Below are positions 1 to 9,299 of a DNA stretch of 35,682 nucleotides, one piece after another. How positions within the stretch are numbered: the stretch's first letter is position 1; each line of letters begins with the position of its first letter. Below the pieces are notes generated by a model that saw only the letters and a list, made by a program, of their open reading frames with translations, made no database searches and had not been told where the DNA came from. Position numbers and translations under genes: made by a program. The stretch spans positions 1 to 35,682 of IMG/VR virus record IMGVR_UViG_3300025652_000227. One strand, 5' to 3'. Source of the DNA: a virus.

Positions 1-101
1 TTTGCGTCAGCAGGGCTGACTGTTGTTGTGGCTTCGATAGTTTTGGCTATCTCGTCCGGTAAAATTGTGGCTTTCATAACCACTGTTGCTGCATCTGCCA
101 T
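1..101 (-). CDS. Small structural-region protein, C-terminus missing (cut by window edge)
   Basis: The reading frame begins with ATG at 101-99, after a strong GAGGAG ribosome binding site, and runs off the left edge after 33 codons. It starts MADAATVVMKATILPDEIAK and continues with a Thr-rich stretch. It lies 19 bp downstream of the lysine-rich 81-residue gene, in the same leftward head-gene operon. I do not recognise the family. The position just after the portal suggests a small virion or assembly protein, but this rests on context only. Confidence 0.6.
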   Translation of the reverse strand, partial: MADAATVVMKATILPDEIAKTIEATTTVSPADA

Positions 102-120
102 GATTATTCTCCTCTATCAG

Positions 121-366
121 CTATTTTGCAGATTTCTTGGCGGGAGCCTTTTTCTTGGCTGCAGCCTTCTTTGCGGGTTTCTTCTCCTCTACAGGAACTT
201 CTACCCACGCTTCGTTCACAACCGTATCAGGGTCATCTTTTACATAATGCCCCCTTTCATCACGAGCGCGAACAAATTTAGTTTTTATTGCATTTTCGGT
301 CTCGCGTATCGCACGTTTTGCAGCGCGAATTTGCTCAACCATTTTTTCTCTAACAGATGATGCCAT
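121..366 (-). CDS. Small protein with lysine/alanine-rich histone-like tail
   Basis: 81 residues. The first 55 or so are charged and mostly helical (MASSVREKMVEQIRAAKRAI...). The last 22 are a run of Lys-Ala-Pro (EEKKPAKKAAAKKKAPAKK...) like the tails of histone H1 or bacterial Hc-type DNA-binding proteins. The start codon overlaps the portal stop as TAATG, so translation is coupled to the portal. The likely role is nucleic-acid or capsid binding in packaging or inside the head. That is inference from composition, since no catalytic motif is visible and the family is not recognised. Confidence 0.75.
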   Translation of the reverse strand: MASSVREKMVEQIRAAKRAIRETENAIKTKFVRARDERGHYVKDDPDTVVNEAWVEVPVEEKKPAKKAAAKKKAPAKKSAK

Positions 367-2798
367 TATCCTGTTCCTTTCATACGGGCACTCAGGGCGG
401 CAATATCTCTTTGAGTTTGTATTCTATCTTCCGCCACTCTAGTTTTGTCAGCAAGAGCCTCTTCTTGAAGCTCTATACGGCGATTAGCCAATTGAGCATC
501 CATCGCTTCACGGTCATATTCAAGCTCTTGCTTTGTCTCAAATTCTTGAGACTTTCGCTCCATATCTGCCGCTTTTAGCTGTAATTCCTGCTGTCGAATT
601 GCAACTAATGGATCTTGTTGATCTTGAGGCTCTAGCGTCTGTGCATATTGCTCTGTTAGATCTGCAATCAACATAGCTGCTTGACGCTCTATAGCAGGCT
701 GTAACATCTGCATAGCCTCTGGATTTTCTTGCACTTCTGCACCTGCTTGTTCCATTACGATCTGTTGCGCCTGTTGTTCCGCTAACAAACCAATATGTTC
801 TTGAATGTGACCTTGCAATGATAAAGTTGCCTGTGGGTTCATTTGTACAGATGGTGTGGACATAATAGCCAAGTGTGTTTCCATATGAGCTTTGTGATCC
901 TGTTGTGGAAACGCTTGAAGCATACCACCAGTCAAAGCCATCTTGTTTTCCATAGCAGCGTTCATCGGCTGTGGCTGCGGTGGGGCAGGTAATATTGAAT
1001 CAATATTATTAATACCTAACGCCTCGTACATCTTTCGATATGCCTGATACAATCCCTGTGGACCGCCATGAATTTGTGGATTTGATTGCACTAACTGTAA
1101 TTGTGTCTGCGCAAGCGCAATACGTTGAGCCATTGAGAATATGTTAGGATCACTGACTGGAAGAACATCCACTCGCGCATCAAAATCCTGTGCAAAAACT
1201 TCAGGTCCAAATTCTACTGATGGCATATAAGGATATAACTGCATAGTATCTGAAAATACTTTAGATAACAGCTTAAACTCTATCTTTTGAGAGTAATGCA
1301 TACGTTTATGAATCGCGGACATAACCTTCGTGCCACGCTCCATAATTGCCATTGTGGTGCCAACAGGTGTTTCACCACTCATCTCACCCACCTTCATGTC
1401 AGCCATAGTCGCAAATCGGCGTCCAGCGTCCACAAGAGTGCCTAAAAGGTTATACAGAGTACCTGAAGGCTCTTTAAACGGTAAAGGCATCAGGGAGGTG
1501 CGTATATCGGTTCCTGCAACGTCTATATCACGAAACTCGCCGGGCTGTATTGGATTGTCTTCATCTCTAATCCTTGCGCCACGGGCTTTAAATCCTGCAG
1601 GTAAGTTAGAAAGCGTACCCGCATCAATTAACTGACGTAAAATAGAAGTAGACGCTTGAGCCAAGCCACCAATCATATGTGTTAAGCCAAGACCGTAAAA
1701 ACCAAGACCGGGTAAGAATTTATAATGCACAAAGTATTTATTGCGCTTTTTCATCATGTCTGCTTCTTCGTAATTCCTACGAATACCAAGAACTTCTCCA
1801 GTATCTTCTATAATCGTAACAACATACGGTAATTTTAAACCGCTTTCAGAACCTGTTTCGTCAAGATCCTCAAAGCCGGGCAAATCTAAATCAGTGTGTA
1901 TCTCATATAAAGTAAGCTCATATGAAGAACCGCTAGGATAAACGCCCTGCACTTCATTAATAGCTTCCTGTACCTCTGACATCTTTTCTGTAGATGAACC
2001 ATCTTGAGGCAAGTCTACATCACGGTAAAAACCAGCTATCTGTAGCTTTTTAACCTCATTCGAGGCCATTTTAATAATGTGCGTAATTCTAGGTGAAGAC
2101 GCCAAATCAGTTGCGCCATAAGGAACTACAAGATCCTCTGCATGTACAAACTGACTAACAGCACGACCCTTTAAAGGATCGAAATATACCTTTTTAAACG
2201 TAGAACCTACAACAGGAAGATAAAATAACATCTGATCCATCTCAGGATCATACTCTTCCATCTCGTAAGTAATCATATAATTCATATAATCCTTGACACG
2301 CTCTGCCTGCTTAATAAGCTGTTCTGATTGCGCACCAACGACTTGTGTTCTTACAGGTCCACTTGCAGGTAACATTTCACGATATGCTTGCGCTTGAAAC
2401 TGCGTAACACTTTCTGCCAATAACGGATGTATAACGCCAGAAGAACCCTCAAATGGCTCTGCACGGTCCTCATACTGCATCCCAAGAAACTCTAAACCGC
2501 GCTTATATGTATCCTGCCAGTCCTGTCGAGAAGATATATCGTCATCAATCTCACCAGTTAAATCAGAAGAAATTTTGCCTAAATCACTCGAATCCATAAA
2601 TTCAGCTAGGTTTGAATCGTGAGATATTTGCGGTATCTCCTCCTCCTCTGCATACTCCCCAATAATTGCAGATCCATCATCAAACTCAAAAACACCGGGA
2701 TCTTGGGGTAATCCCTCAACCAAAACCTCATCTGGTTGTACCTCTGGAAGTTGTGGGCCTATAATACCGCCCGGACCTGCATCTCTTTCAATAGCCAT
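366..2798 (-). CDS. Portal protein (head-tail connector)
   Basis: 810 residues. The N-terminal 60 or so are acidic, followed by a portal core: the stretch around residues 90-135 (QDWQDTYKRGLEFLGMQYED, then a Gly-rich segment and HPLLAESV), then FDPLKGRAVSQFVHAEDLVV and RITHIIKMASNEV. This resembles the P22/BcepC6B-like portals of podovirus-type phages. The C-terminal 250 or so residues are rich in Gln, Ala and Met and end in a long charged coiled coil, as expected for a portal crown or barrel. The dodecameric portal forms the DNA channel and docks the terminase at the capsid vertex. The ATG lies 2 bp after the stop of the 58-residue gene and is preceded by AAAAGG. The family call is from pattern recognition, and the context with the large terminase supports it. 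Confidence 0.9.
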   Translation of the reverse strand: MAIERDAGPGGIIGPQLPEVQPDEVLVEGLPQDPGVFEFDDGSAIIGEYAEEEEIPQISHDSNLAEFMDSSDLGKISSDLTGEIDDDISSRQDWQDTYKRGLEFLGMQYEDRAEPFEGSSGVIHPLLAESVTQFQAQAYREMLPASGPVRTQVVGAQSEQLIKQAERVKDYMNYMITYEMEEYDPEMDQMLFYLPVVGSTFKKVYFDPLKGRAVSQFVHAEDLVVPYGATDLASSPRITHIIKMASNEVKKLQIAGFYRDVDLPQDGSSTEKMSEVQEAINEVQGVYPSGSSYELTLYEIHTDLDLPGFEDLDETGSESGLKLPYVVTIIEDTGEVLGIRRNYEEADMMKKRNKYFVHYKFLPGLGFYGLGLTHMIGGLAQASTSILRQLIDAGTLSNLPAGFKARGARIRDEDNPIQPGEFRDIDVAGTDIRTSLMPLPFKEPSGTLYNLLGTLVDAGRRFATMADMKVGEMSGETPVGTTMAIMERGTKVMSAIHKRMHYSQKIEFKLLSKVFSDTMQLYPYMPSVEFGPEVFAQDFDARVDVLPVSDPNIFSMAQRIALAQTQLQLVQSNPQIHGGPQGLYQAYRKMYEALGINNIDSILPAPPQPQPMNAAMENKMALTGGMLQAFPQQDHKAHMETHLAIMSTPSVQMNPQATLSLQGHIQEHIGLLAEQQAQQIVMEQAGAEVQENPEAMQMLQPAIERQAAMLIADLTEQYAQTLEPQDQQDPLVAIRQQELQLKAADMERKSQEFETKQELEYDREAMDAQLANRRIELQEEALADKTRVAEDRIQTQRDIAALSARMKGTG

Positions 2799-2800
2799 AC

Positions 2801-2977
2801 CTATTTACCTTTTTGTGTTGGAGCAAAGTCCACTCGACCTTGAGTCGCCGCAAGGGAGCGACTAAAATGGACTGGGAGGTTTCCATCATCCTTCGCTCCA
2901 ACCTCTTCAAGCTCATTAACAGATTGATTAATACCTGAACTAAGAACTTTTAAATCTATTTTGACAATAGCTGTCAT
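2801..2977 (-). CDS. Small hypothetical protein between portal and Gly-rich gene
   Basis: 58 codons, starting MTAIVKIDLKVLSSGINQSV and ending FAPTQKGK with TAG at 2803-2801. The ATG overlaps the stop of the upstream gene (TAATG), and the stop is 2 bp before the portal ATG, so it fills the gap exactly and looks translationally coupled on both sides. Composition is ordinary soluble protein with an amphipathic N-terminal half. The function is unknown. The tight packing is the main evidence that it is real. Confidence 0.7.
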   Translation of the reverse strand: MTAIVKIDLKVLSSGINQSVNELEEVGAKDDGNLPVHFSRSLAATQGRVDFAPTQKGK

Positions 2978-3171
2978 TATTTAACCCCTGAGAACCCCGT
3001 CCCTGATATAGCAGCTCCAGCACCACGACAAACAGCGCCTCCCGGTTTCATTTTTTTAATTACACCGCCATTTTTCTTTTTTACAATTCTTTTTTGCTTT
3101 GCAGCAGTTTTCATTGGCTCGGTTGTGTTTCCGTCACCATCTATGTCAATATAGTCAGGTTTAGATGCCAT
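2977..3171 (-). CDS. Small basic Gly-rich phage protein
   Basis: 64 residues. The N-terminus is acidic (MASKPDYIDIDGDGNTTEPM), the middle is strongly basic (KQKRIVKKKNGGVIKKMKPGG) and the C-terminal RGAGAAISGTGFSGVK segment resembles the tails of many tiny proteins in marine phage genomes. A consensus AAGGAG site sits just upstream of the ATG. It lies 11 bp downstream of the large terminase and is coupled to the next gene by a TAATG overlap. The function is unknown. The charge pattern is compatible with DNA or capsid binding. Confidence 0.75.
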   Translation of the reverse strand: MASKPDYIDIDGDGNTTEPMKTAAKQKRIVKKKNGGVIKKMKPGGAVCRGAGAAISGTGFSGVK

Positions 3172-3182
3172 TTTTTATCTCC

Positions 3183-4658
3183 TTAATAATATTCTCTTTT
3201 TGCACGAAATTTAAATTCATCGTCTTCATAATCACTCGGAGTCGTAATAAAACCACCCTGTCTAAAACGTAGTATAGCCTGTGTCATCGAATCCGCCAAG
3301 TCATCATGTTCACCATTTGGAAAAGAAGCGCATTCTTCTATCACTTCTTCAGCAAAATTCATGTCTGGTGCCCACACCATACCACTCTCAAATACAGGCG
3401 CACATGAGTGCATTCGGGTAAACTTGTCAGCCCCCTTACCCGGAGTAAAAGGGGTTACAGGTATTCCCATACGCCTTAATTCCTGTGTTAATGGCATACC
3501 AGATCCTTTTTGTTCTATAAGTACCATATCAGGATCGAACTCTTCCCACAACTCATGTGCAGCAGTTTTTAATTCTGGGAACTCCCAACGCCCCCTAACA
3601 GCGTCAAGTAAAACAATGTGATCTTCCCCAGTTTCCTCCCTGTGAAACACGCCCCAAGTCGTAATAGCACTGTAATCAGCCCTGTCAGACTTGCTAAATG
3701 CCGTGTCATAGCTCTGTATAACGTAACTACAGTTGGGTGGCTCGTCTTTTTCCCACAAATTCCACCATTCACGCTTAATTATCGCACCCTCTTCAGCCGT
3801 AGGGTTCTGCATATACTGCGCATTCCACTTAGATACAGGAATAGAGGCTTTTACCCCCTCTAATTCATCTAAAGTCCAAAATTCAGGCCATAAAGACTTG
3901 CCAGACGGCATAATTGCAGGAAATTCCACAATTTCCCACTTATCAGCTCCCTTTTCGCTCTGCTTTTGCAAAACTTTCGCCGTCAAATCACGAATAGACC
4001 ACCTTGTCATCACAATTATGATCGCACCGCCGGGCTGTAAACGCTGTCGAGGGCCAGATGTGTACCATTCGTAGATATTATCCAACGCTGTAGAACTCAA
4101 AGCGTCTTGCTCAGACACAGGGTCATCAATAATAGCTAAATCAGCACCACGACCCGCAAGCGCACCGCCCACACCAACAGCGTAATACTCACCACCCTTG
4201 TTTGTACTCCACCTACCAGACGCTTTCGCGTCCCCCGCAAGACTTACTTCAGGAAAAACATCCCTAAAATCCTCGCTATCAATTAAATTCTTAACTTTTC
4301 GACCAAAACCAACAGCTAACTCAGCCGTGTGAGTCGCCTGAATGATTTTTTTCGTAGGATCACGCCCCATTAACCAAGTGGGAAATAAATAAGACGCAAA
4401 CTCAGACTTCGTATGTCGAGGAGGCATGTTAATAATCAAACGCTTTAACTTACCATCCGCTACAGCTTGCAGTTTTTCAGCGTAAATCTTGTGATGCCTG
4501 CCCTCAATAAACTGAGGCCAAACATGCTTTACAAACGTCATAAAGCTTTCTTGCTTGGTAGTCCTGTCATCTAAAGTTTTAAGCCGCTCCAACATAGGAG
4601 CGACTTTCGCTAACTCTTCATCCGTTAAATACTGGGTAAAGTCACTCAGGTCGTTCAA
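3183..4658 (-). CDS. terL: Terminase large subunit (packaging ATPase and nuclease)
   Basis: 491 residues. The ATPase half has an atypical Walker A at about 79-86 (PPRHTKSE) and a Walker B at 173-180 (DLAIIDDP), followed by the MTRWS coupling-type motif at 217-221. The RNase H-like nuclease half carries the expected acidic residues at D318 (SYDTAF), E382 (LIEQKGSG) and D452/D453/D456 (HDDLADS). The length and motif order fit the large terminases that translocate DNA through the portal and cut concatemers. It starts at ATG 4658 with a GGGAG-type site. The small subunit is not adjacent; it lies about 8 kb away at 13001-13531. Confidence 0.95.
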   Translation of the reverse strand: MNDLSDFTQYLTDEELAKVAPMLERLKTLDDRTTKQESFMTFVKHVWPQFIEGRHHKIYAEKLQAVADGKLKRLIINMPPRHTKSEFASYLFPTWLMGRDPTKKIIQATHTAELAVGFGRKVKNLIDSEDFRDVFPEVSLAGDAKASGRWSTNKGGEYYAVGVGGALAGRGADLAIIDDPVSEQDALSSTALDNIYEWYTSGPRQRLQPGGAIIIVMTRWSIRDLTAKVLQKQSEKGADKWEIVEFPAIMPSGKSLWPEFWTLDELEGVKASIPVSKWNAQYMQNPTAEEGAIIKREWWNLWEKDEPPNCSYVIQSYDTAFSKSDRADYSAITTWGVFHREETGEDHIVLLDAVRGRWEFPELKTAAHELWEEFDPDMVLIEQKGSGMPLTQELRRMGIPVTPFTPGKGADKFTRMHSCAPVFESGMVWAPDMNFAEEVIEECASFPNGEHDDLADSMTQAILRFRQGGFITTPSDYEDDEFKFRAKREYY

Positions 4659-4669
4659 TTCCCAACTCC

Positions 4670-7195
4670 CTAATAGTCTTCAAAAACAAAATCAAGTGCT
4701 TCTCGATAAACTTCATCGTCTGGTTTAAGTGCATAAGGAACCATTTGCTCATAAGAAACTGGAACTTCTCTTTGTCCATAAGGTTTTCTTCCAAGGATAT
4801 ATGGAAGAGAAGATATTCCCTTTTTTAACCCTCCATATTTAGTAAGAACCCTTAAATCATCATAAGCTTTGCCAAGACCCTCAAATACATCTGTTTTTTT
4901 ATCTCCCTTAACTAAAGGATTCATTATACCAAAAAGATTTAAATCAGTTCTAGTTGTTGTTAAAGGGTCACCCGGAACTGCACCTCTTGCAAAAACCTCA
5001 ACGGGAGATAATTGATAAAAATCATAATCAGAAAGAGGCCCAGCAATAACTGCACGTTCTTTTTTTAATCCTTTTTCATAAGTATCTAATTTTTTTAAAT
5101 CAAGATCAGCAGAATCAACTCTAACAGATTTTATTTTACCATCCCCTGCTTTAATAATTAACTCTCCCTCATCAGGATTGCCTACAAACAAAACATCATC
5201 TTTATCTATTTCAAAAAGTGTTTTTGTCTTTTGAGCAAAGGGATCAGAATAACCCTCTATTCTTGACACAGCAATTTTACTATCACCAAAAGCATCGTCT
5301 AAGTTTTGTTTTAAAACGTTTTTATATGAAGGATAATTATCACTTTTTAAAGCTTGAGAAATAGAATTAAAATTTATGTTATCTACATAATCATTTACAG
5401 AGTTACCTATATCTGGAAACTCCTCTAAAGCACCCTTTTCACCCATATTTGTAAAAAGCCTGTCAGTTTTTAATTTATTGTTCTTAAACATTTCAGTATT
5501 GCCTAAAATATGGTCAATGTCTTTTTTTCTTTTTTCTCTATATGGCCCTACTTGTTGTGGACCACCACCAACGCTCTCATCAAAAATACTTTTTTCTCCC
5601 CTACCTTTTACAAGATGGTCAAACTCATGTGGGAAAACTTCTCCTATCATACGCGGTACGCCTGCGTATGTGCCTTTTAAACCACTAGAGCCATCTCTTG
5701 CGTATAACGGATTATAGTCAATTAATGCAGGATTTATATCATCGCCTCTAAAAGCTGAACCCATAGCATTTTCAAATTTACCATCTAAATCAGGTGTCAT
5801 AGGCATCACAAGAGTTTGACGTAAATTCTGATCATATGGAGTATCTAAAAGATTGTAGTCATCCATATTTTCAACAATTCTACCTAAACGCCTAGTACCT
5901 CCTCCGCCAATTCCTGTTCCCATACTGTATCTAGTTGTTACGCCATCTCCAGTTGAAACAACCTCCTCAAATATATCATCTCCCGCTTCTCGCATCATAT
6001 CTATAGTTTTATCGACATCGAATTTAGGAGCCTGTAAAAGCATAAAGTCTCTAGTAATTTCTCTACCATCAGGAGTTTTGTAAGTAACTCTTTGTATACC
6101 TGCATCTCTTCTAACTTCAGCATCAGTAGCACCCTTTGCATACATAGCTTTTGCTATTTTCTGCCTTGCTCTATACTCAGCTATGGTTTCACCAGAATTT
6201 CTTTTTGCATCAGGAATAAATGAAGGAACCTCAACACCTGCATATTGAGGATTTTTATCTGTTCCTACATTTCTAAAACCAGCAGATTCTAACTGATCTT
6301 GAGCCTCTATAGCAATTTTATTTAATCTTTCAGCATTGCTAATAAAAGGCTTTTTAACCTGACCAAGACCATAACTTAATCCAGCTTTTGCGCCAGTACC
6401 AGCAATTCTAGCAGCCTGTGCAGCAGGAATTATACTCCCTACTTGAAAAATATCACCAAGTTTAGCTTCTCTAGCCGCTGTAAGTTGTTCTGGAGTTGCA
6501 TTTGCCTCTGTAACTCCTTCAGGTAAATAACCAGCCAAACCTCCAGAAGTTCCAAGATTTATACCAGATTCAACAACATTTTTTCCATAGTCATAAGTAG
6601 TGCTTACAGGATTAGATAAAAAATCTTTACCTCCCTCATATAATCCAGAGGCTATACTTTTACCAACTCCAAGAGGGTCTTCATACACAGCTTGACCAAA
6701 ATCATCAATTCCTTGAGAAACTATATTAGCGTAACTTTTCCCCACAATTGGAGTTTGATCCCTAATATAACTAGGCGTGTAATCTTCTCCATCACCAAGA
6801 ATATAAGGATCGTCTGTGACGGCTCCTTGACCCGTATTATAGGGAGAAGTAACAAACGGATTAATATTTCGCGCATCAACAGTTTGCGGATTAACAACTG
6901 TTTGTTGAGGCGGAACAGGTACACCCAAGTTATAGGGTATTGGATCTAATCCATGTGAAAACTGATTGCTATCATTTCTCTGCGTTTCAGCGGTTTGATT
7001 GGCAATAATACTTGCTAAGTAATCATTACGCTCATTAGGTCTTTCAACAATATTACCCCTGCCACCACGAACAGGCTCTGGATCAGGATCTCTAGTAAAA
7101 TAAGATGACATAACGTCAGGAACAGAAGTCTCCTGAGTGGTGTCCTTGTTAGCATCTAAATCATAAATGCTACCTCGACCACGCTCGTAAATCAT
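4670..7195 (-). CDS. Large structural-region protein with HExxH metalloprotease-like motif
   Basis: 841 residues, Asn/Gly/Pro-rich and probably partly disordered at the N-terminus (repeated TRDPDPEP, NPFVTSPYN-type stretches). A hydrophobic, Gly-rich stretch lies around residues 245-280. At residues 523-527 the sequence reads HEFDH (context GEVFPHEFDHLVKG), a match to the HExxH zinc-binding motif of zincin metallopeptidases. The third ligand is not obvious. The remainder (DDVLFVGNPDEGELII and onward) resembles polyvalent or ejected-protein modules in style only. It sits between the large terminase and a Met/Pro-rich protein in the head operon, so a virion protein or one delivered with the DNA is plausible. 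Function is not established. Confidence 0.8.
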   Translation of the reverse strand: MIYERGRGSIYDLDANKDTTQETSVPDVMSSYFTRDPDPEPVRGGRGNIVERPNERNDYLASIIANQTAETQRNDSNQFSHGLDPIPYNLGVPVPPQQTVVNPQTVDARNINPFVTSPYNTGQGAVTDDPYILGDGEDYTPSYIRDQTPIVGKSYANIVSQGIDDFGQAVYEDPLGVGKSIASGLYEGGKDFLSNPVSTTYDYGKNVVESGINLGTSGGLAGYLPEGVTEANATPEQLTAAREAKLGDIFQVGSIIPAAQAARIAGTGAKAGLSYGLGQVKKPFISNAERLNKIAIEAQDQLESAGFRNVGTDKNPQYAGVEVPSFIPDAKRNSGETIAEYRARQKIAKAMYAKGATDAEVRRDAGIQRVTYKTPDGREITRDFMLLQAPKFDVDKTIDMMREAGDDIFEEVVSTGDGVTTRYSMGTGIGGGGTRRLGRIVENMDDYNLLDTPYDQNLRQTLVMPMTPDLDGKFENAMGSAFRGDDINPALIDYNPLYARDGSSGLKGTYAGVPRMIGEVFPHEFDHLVKGRGEKSIFDESVGGGPQQVGPYREKRKKDIDHILGNTEMFKNNKLKTDRLFTNMGEKGALEEFPDIGNSVNDYVDNINFNSISQALKSDNYPSYKNVLKQNLDDAFGDSKIAVSRIEGYSDPFAQKTKTLFEIDKDDVLFVGNPDEGELIIKAGDGKIKSVRVDSADLDLKKLDTYEKGLKKERAVIAGPLSDYDFYQLSPVEVFARGAVPGDPLTTTRTDLNLFGIMNPLVKGDKKTDVFEGLGKAYDDLRVLTKYGGLKKGISSLPYILGRKPYGQREVPVSYEQMVPYALKPDDEVYREALDFVFEDY

Positions 7196-7196
7196 T

Positions 7197-8954
7197 TTAT
7201 CCGCCCATAGCAGCTAAGAAATTATCAGCTACACGATTTAACCCAACAGAACCGCCAGCTTGCATGGTTCTTACCTCATCAGATTCACCAATCGGCTTAA
7301 CGATCTTCTTCATAATATCGTCTAACTCGTTAAACTCATCGTCCCTAGTACGATTTAAATCAAGAGATGGACCCTCATCCTCGCCTTCGCCTTCCTCAAT
7401 CGGAACACAAATACCCGCAACAGGATCAAGCCTCATACCCTCTGGACATGGATCTACAACGCCAACTCCACCGACAGTGCCATCTTCAGTCGTGCTTGGA
7501 TAGTTACCTGCCATCTTCTTAGCAGTTTCTTCGCTTTTGTCTAACCAAGCTTTCGCTATATCTTCAGGAACACCATTTTTTTTCATGTTTGCTAATCTAG
7601 TTTCGTAACTACCAAAAAAACCTGCATAACCAAGCATTTTCATATCATATGCTATATTGCCGGGAATAGCCTTAAAGTCTCTCGCTAATTTCTGTAAAAA
7701 TGTTAATCCTTCATCGTCCTCATCATCACCGCCAGAGCCAGTACCAGTGTCAGTGCCAGTGCCACCTTGACCACCGCCAGCACCTTTTTGTGTCGCGTTA
7801 GGATCGCCTAAACCTAGATTACTTAAAGCATTTGCAACATCTTCAGGTAAATTAATATTAGCCGCTGATAAAGGTGCTTCAAGTGGCAAATAAGCTGGAC
7901 CAGCAGTCATGCCTGTGTTCGGCATGTCACTAGGAGAATAGGCAGGTCCAGCAGTCATACCCGTATTAGGCATACCACTAGGAGAATAAGCAGGACCGGG
8001 CTGCATACCCGTATCAGGAGATTCAGGAAACGTTATCATGTTCTGAGCTAACGTGCTAGATGTGCCAGACGGAATAGAAATAGATGGAGTATTATTAAAC
8101 GGTGTTTGAAGACTCAACTCATCAGGAAATGGCTGACGAGAACGTATCGCAGCTATACCACCAGTGCCGGGGACCATCTCTACATCACTAAAACCACCAG
8201 CAGCCCTTCTGTTCGCAGCCGCAATACCTGTGTTAATAGCATTTAACGTAGAGGTTTGGTCATCTCTCTCATCAAGATTACCCATACCACCATAAATCTT
8301 ATCAACGCCACCCGGAACAACATCAAAACGCTTGTCAGGCGCACCTATGTCAAGTAACTCCTGATTCAACTCAGCAGATGTCGGCGTGTAATCATCATCA
8401 TCTCCAAAATCCATAGGAACAACTGGAGCCGTAACCACAGGCGCAGGTCTGTCATCATTCGGACTACTACCACCCCTAATAGAAGACATAAGCTGATCAT
8501 GCGTCATGCTTGGACCAGAACGTGTAGGAGGCTTTATATCTCTATTTTTCGTAACACCTGCATAATCAGCAAAAGAAGAACCACCCCTGCGCATATTCCT
8601 AACAATACCACCATTGCGCATCTGAGCAACAGGAGGTCTAGCCGTGTTCATCATCTGACCCGTAAAAACATTCATGCCACCCATCTGATCAGACGCTACA
8701 GGTGCAGCAGGCCGAATATTACCCGCAAGCATAGTCTCTAAACTATCACCAAAACGCTTGCGCCTGTTCGCATTCGGGGGAATAGGCGCTGAACCCTGCT
8801 GCATCGGCATAGCCTGACCCATAGGCGGTACAGGCTGTAAAGGCATCTGAGGTGGCATCATATTCATAGGTTGTGGCGCTCCACCCATAGGCATACCACC
8901 CATAGGCGAACCGCCCATCGGAACCATCGGTGCGCCAGTTTTTACTGCTACCAT
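7197..8954 (-). CDS. Low-complexity structural-region protein with 16-residue repeats
   Basis: 585 residues. The first 60 are Met/Pro/Gly-rich (PMGGSPMGGMPMGG...), followed by a short basic Gly segment (MRNGGIVRNMRRGGSSFADY) of a kind common in marine phage structural genes. Three tandem 16-residue repeats of the form P(D/N)TGM--GPAYSPS-M lie in the middle, then a Gly/Thr-rich linker and an acidic stretch (GGDDEDDEG). The region after this (FLQKLARDFKAIPGNIAYDM) is the most globular-looking. The start is ATG 8954, after GAGGAGG. The family is not recognised. Head-operon position suggests a scaffold-, tail- or internal-protein role, by inference. Confidence 0.8.
   Translation of the reverse strand: MVAVKTGAPMVPMGGSPMGGMPMGGAPQPMNMMPPQMPLQPVPPMGQAMPMQQGSAPIPPNANRRKRFGDSLETMLAGNIRPAAPVASDQMGGMNVFTGQMMNTARPPVAQMRNGGIVRNMRRGGSSFADYAGVTKNRDIKPPTRSGPSMTHDQLMSSIRGGSSPNDDRPAPVVTAPVVPMDFGDDDDYTPTSAELNQELLDIGAPDKRFDVVPGGVDKIYGGMGNLDERDDQTSTLNAINTGIAAANRRAAGGFSDVEMVPGTGGIAAIRSRQPFPDELSLQTPFNNTPSISIPSGTSSTLAQNMITFPESPDTGMQPGPAYSPSGMPNTGMTAGPAYSPSDMPNTGMTAGPAYLPLEAPLSAANINLPEDVANALSNLGLGDPNATQKGAGGGQGGTGTDTGTGSGGDDEDDEGLTFLQKLARDFKAIPGNIAYDMKMLGYAGFFGSYETRLANMKKNGVPEDIAKAWLDKSEETAKKMAGNYPSTTEDGTVGGVGVVDPCPEGMRLDPVAGICVPIEEGEGEDEGPSLDLNRTRDDEFNELDDIMKKIVKPIGESDEVRTMQAGGSVGLNRVADNFLAAMGG
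7875..8018 (-). repeat. Three tandem 48-bp in-frame repeats
   Basis: Three 48-bp units (8018-7971, 7970-7923, 7922-7875) encode 16-residue repeats within the 585-residue protein. Units 1 and 2 differ at three positions in the protein and unit 3 diverges at its end, so the array has expanded by duplication and then drifted at synonymous and non-synonymous sites. Confidence 0.85.
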
Positions 8955-9006
8955 AAATCAAGCCTCCTCAATAAACTTAATTCACATCCTAACAGCAACT
9001 TTTAAT

Positions 9007-9243
9007 TTAATCAACACACTCTAGCAAACCTTCTTTCATCATGCTCTGCGCAAGCCTGTCCCTATTCGTGTAACAGTAAGTTCCCCTGTTCCAATCAGAA
9101 AACTCCATAGCAAGCCTGCGCATAAAACGACTCTCACCCTCACTACCCGCAAAATGCTTTTCTGCAATAAAAGGAACAACCTCGCCCGGACCCTGTGCGT
9201 CAAACTCCCTAGTCGCTCCGTAATTTAATCTATACCTTGGCAT
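9007..9243 (-). CDS. Small hypothetical protein
   Basis: 78 residues starting MPRYRLNYGATREFDAQGPG and ending KEGLLECVD. A short site (GGGGG) lies upstream of the ATG, and a separate promoter with tandem CCCATA boxes lies just before it (9269-9299). It heads the long leftward head operon, so its promoter may also serve the 585- and 841-residue genes. I do not recognise the family. The composition is that of a small soluble protein with aromatic and charged residues and no membrane segment. Confidence 0.7.
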   Translation of the reverse strand: MPRYRLNYGATREFDAQGPGEVVPFIAEKHFAGSEGESRFMRRLAMEFSDWNRGTYCYTNRDRLAQSMMKEGLLECVD

Positions 9244-9268
9244 TAATTCCCCCTTTTCTAGGTAAAGG

Positions 9269-9299
9269 ATAATATGGGATATTATGGGGTTTATGTCAA
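9269..9299 (-). promoter_or_regulatory. Promoter with tandem CCCATA boxes, before the 78-residue gene
   Basis: On the - strand the -35 is TTGACA (9299-9294). A -10-like CATATT lies 17 bp on (9276-9271), or TATTAT at 19 bp. Two boxes lie on the + strand, TATGGGA at 9273-9279 and TATGGGG at 9283-9289, exactly 10 bp apart and covering the spacer and -10. This arrangement fits repression by a small DNA-binding protein. Confidence 0.7.
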
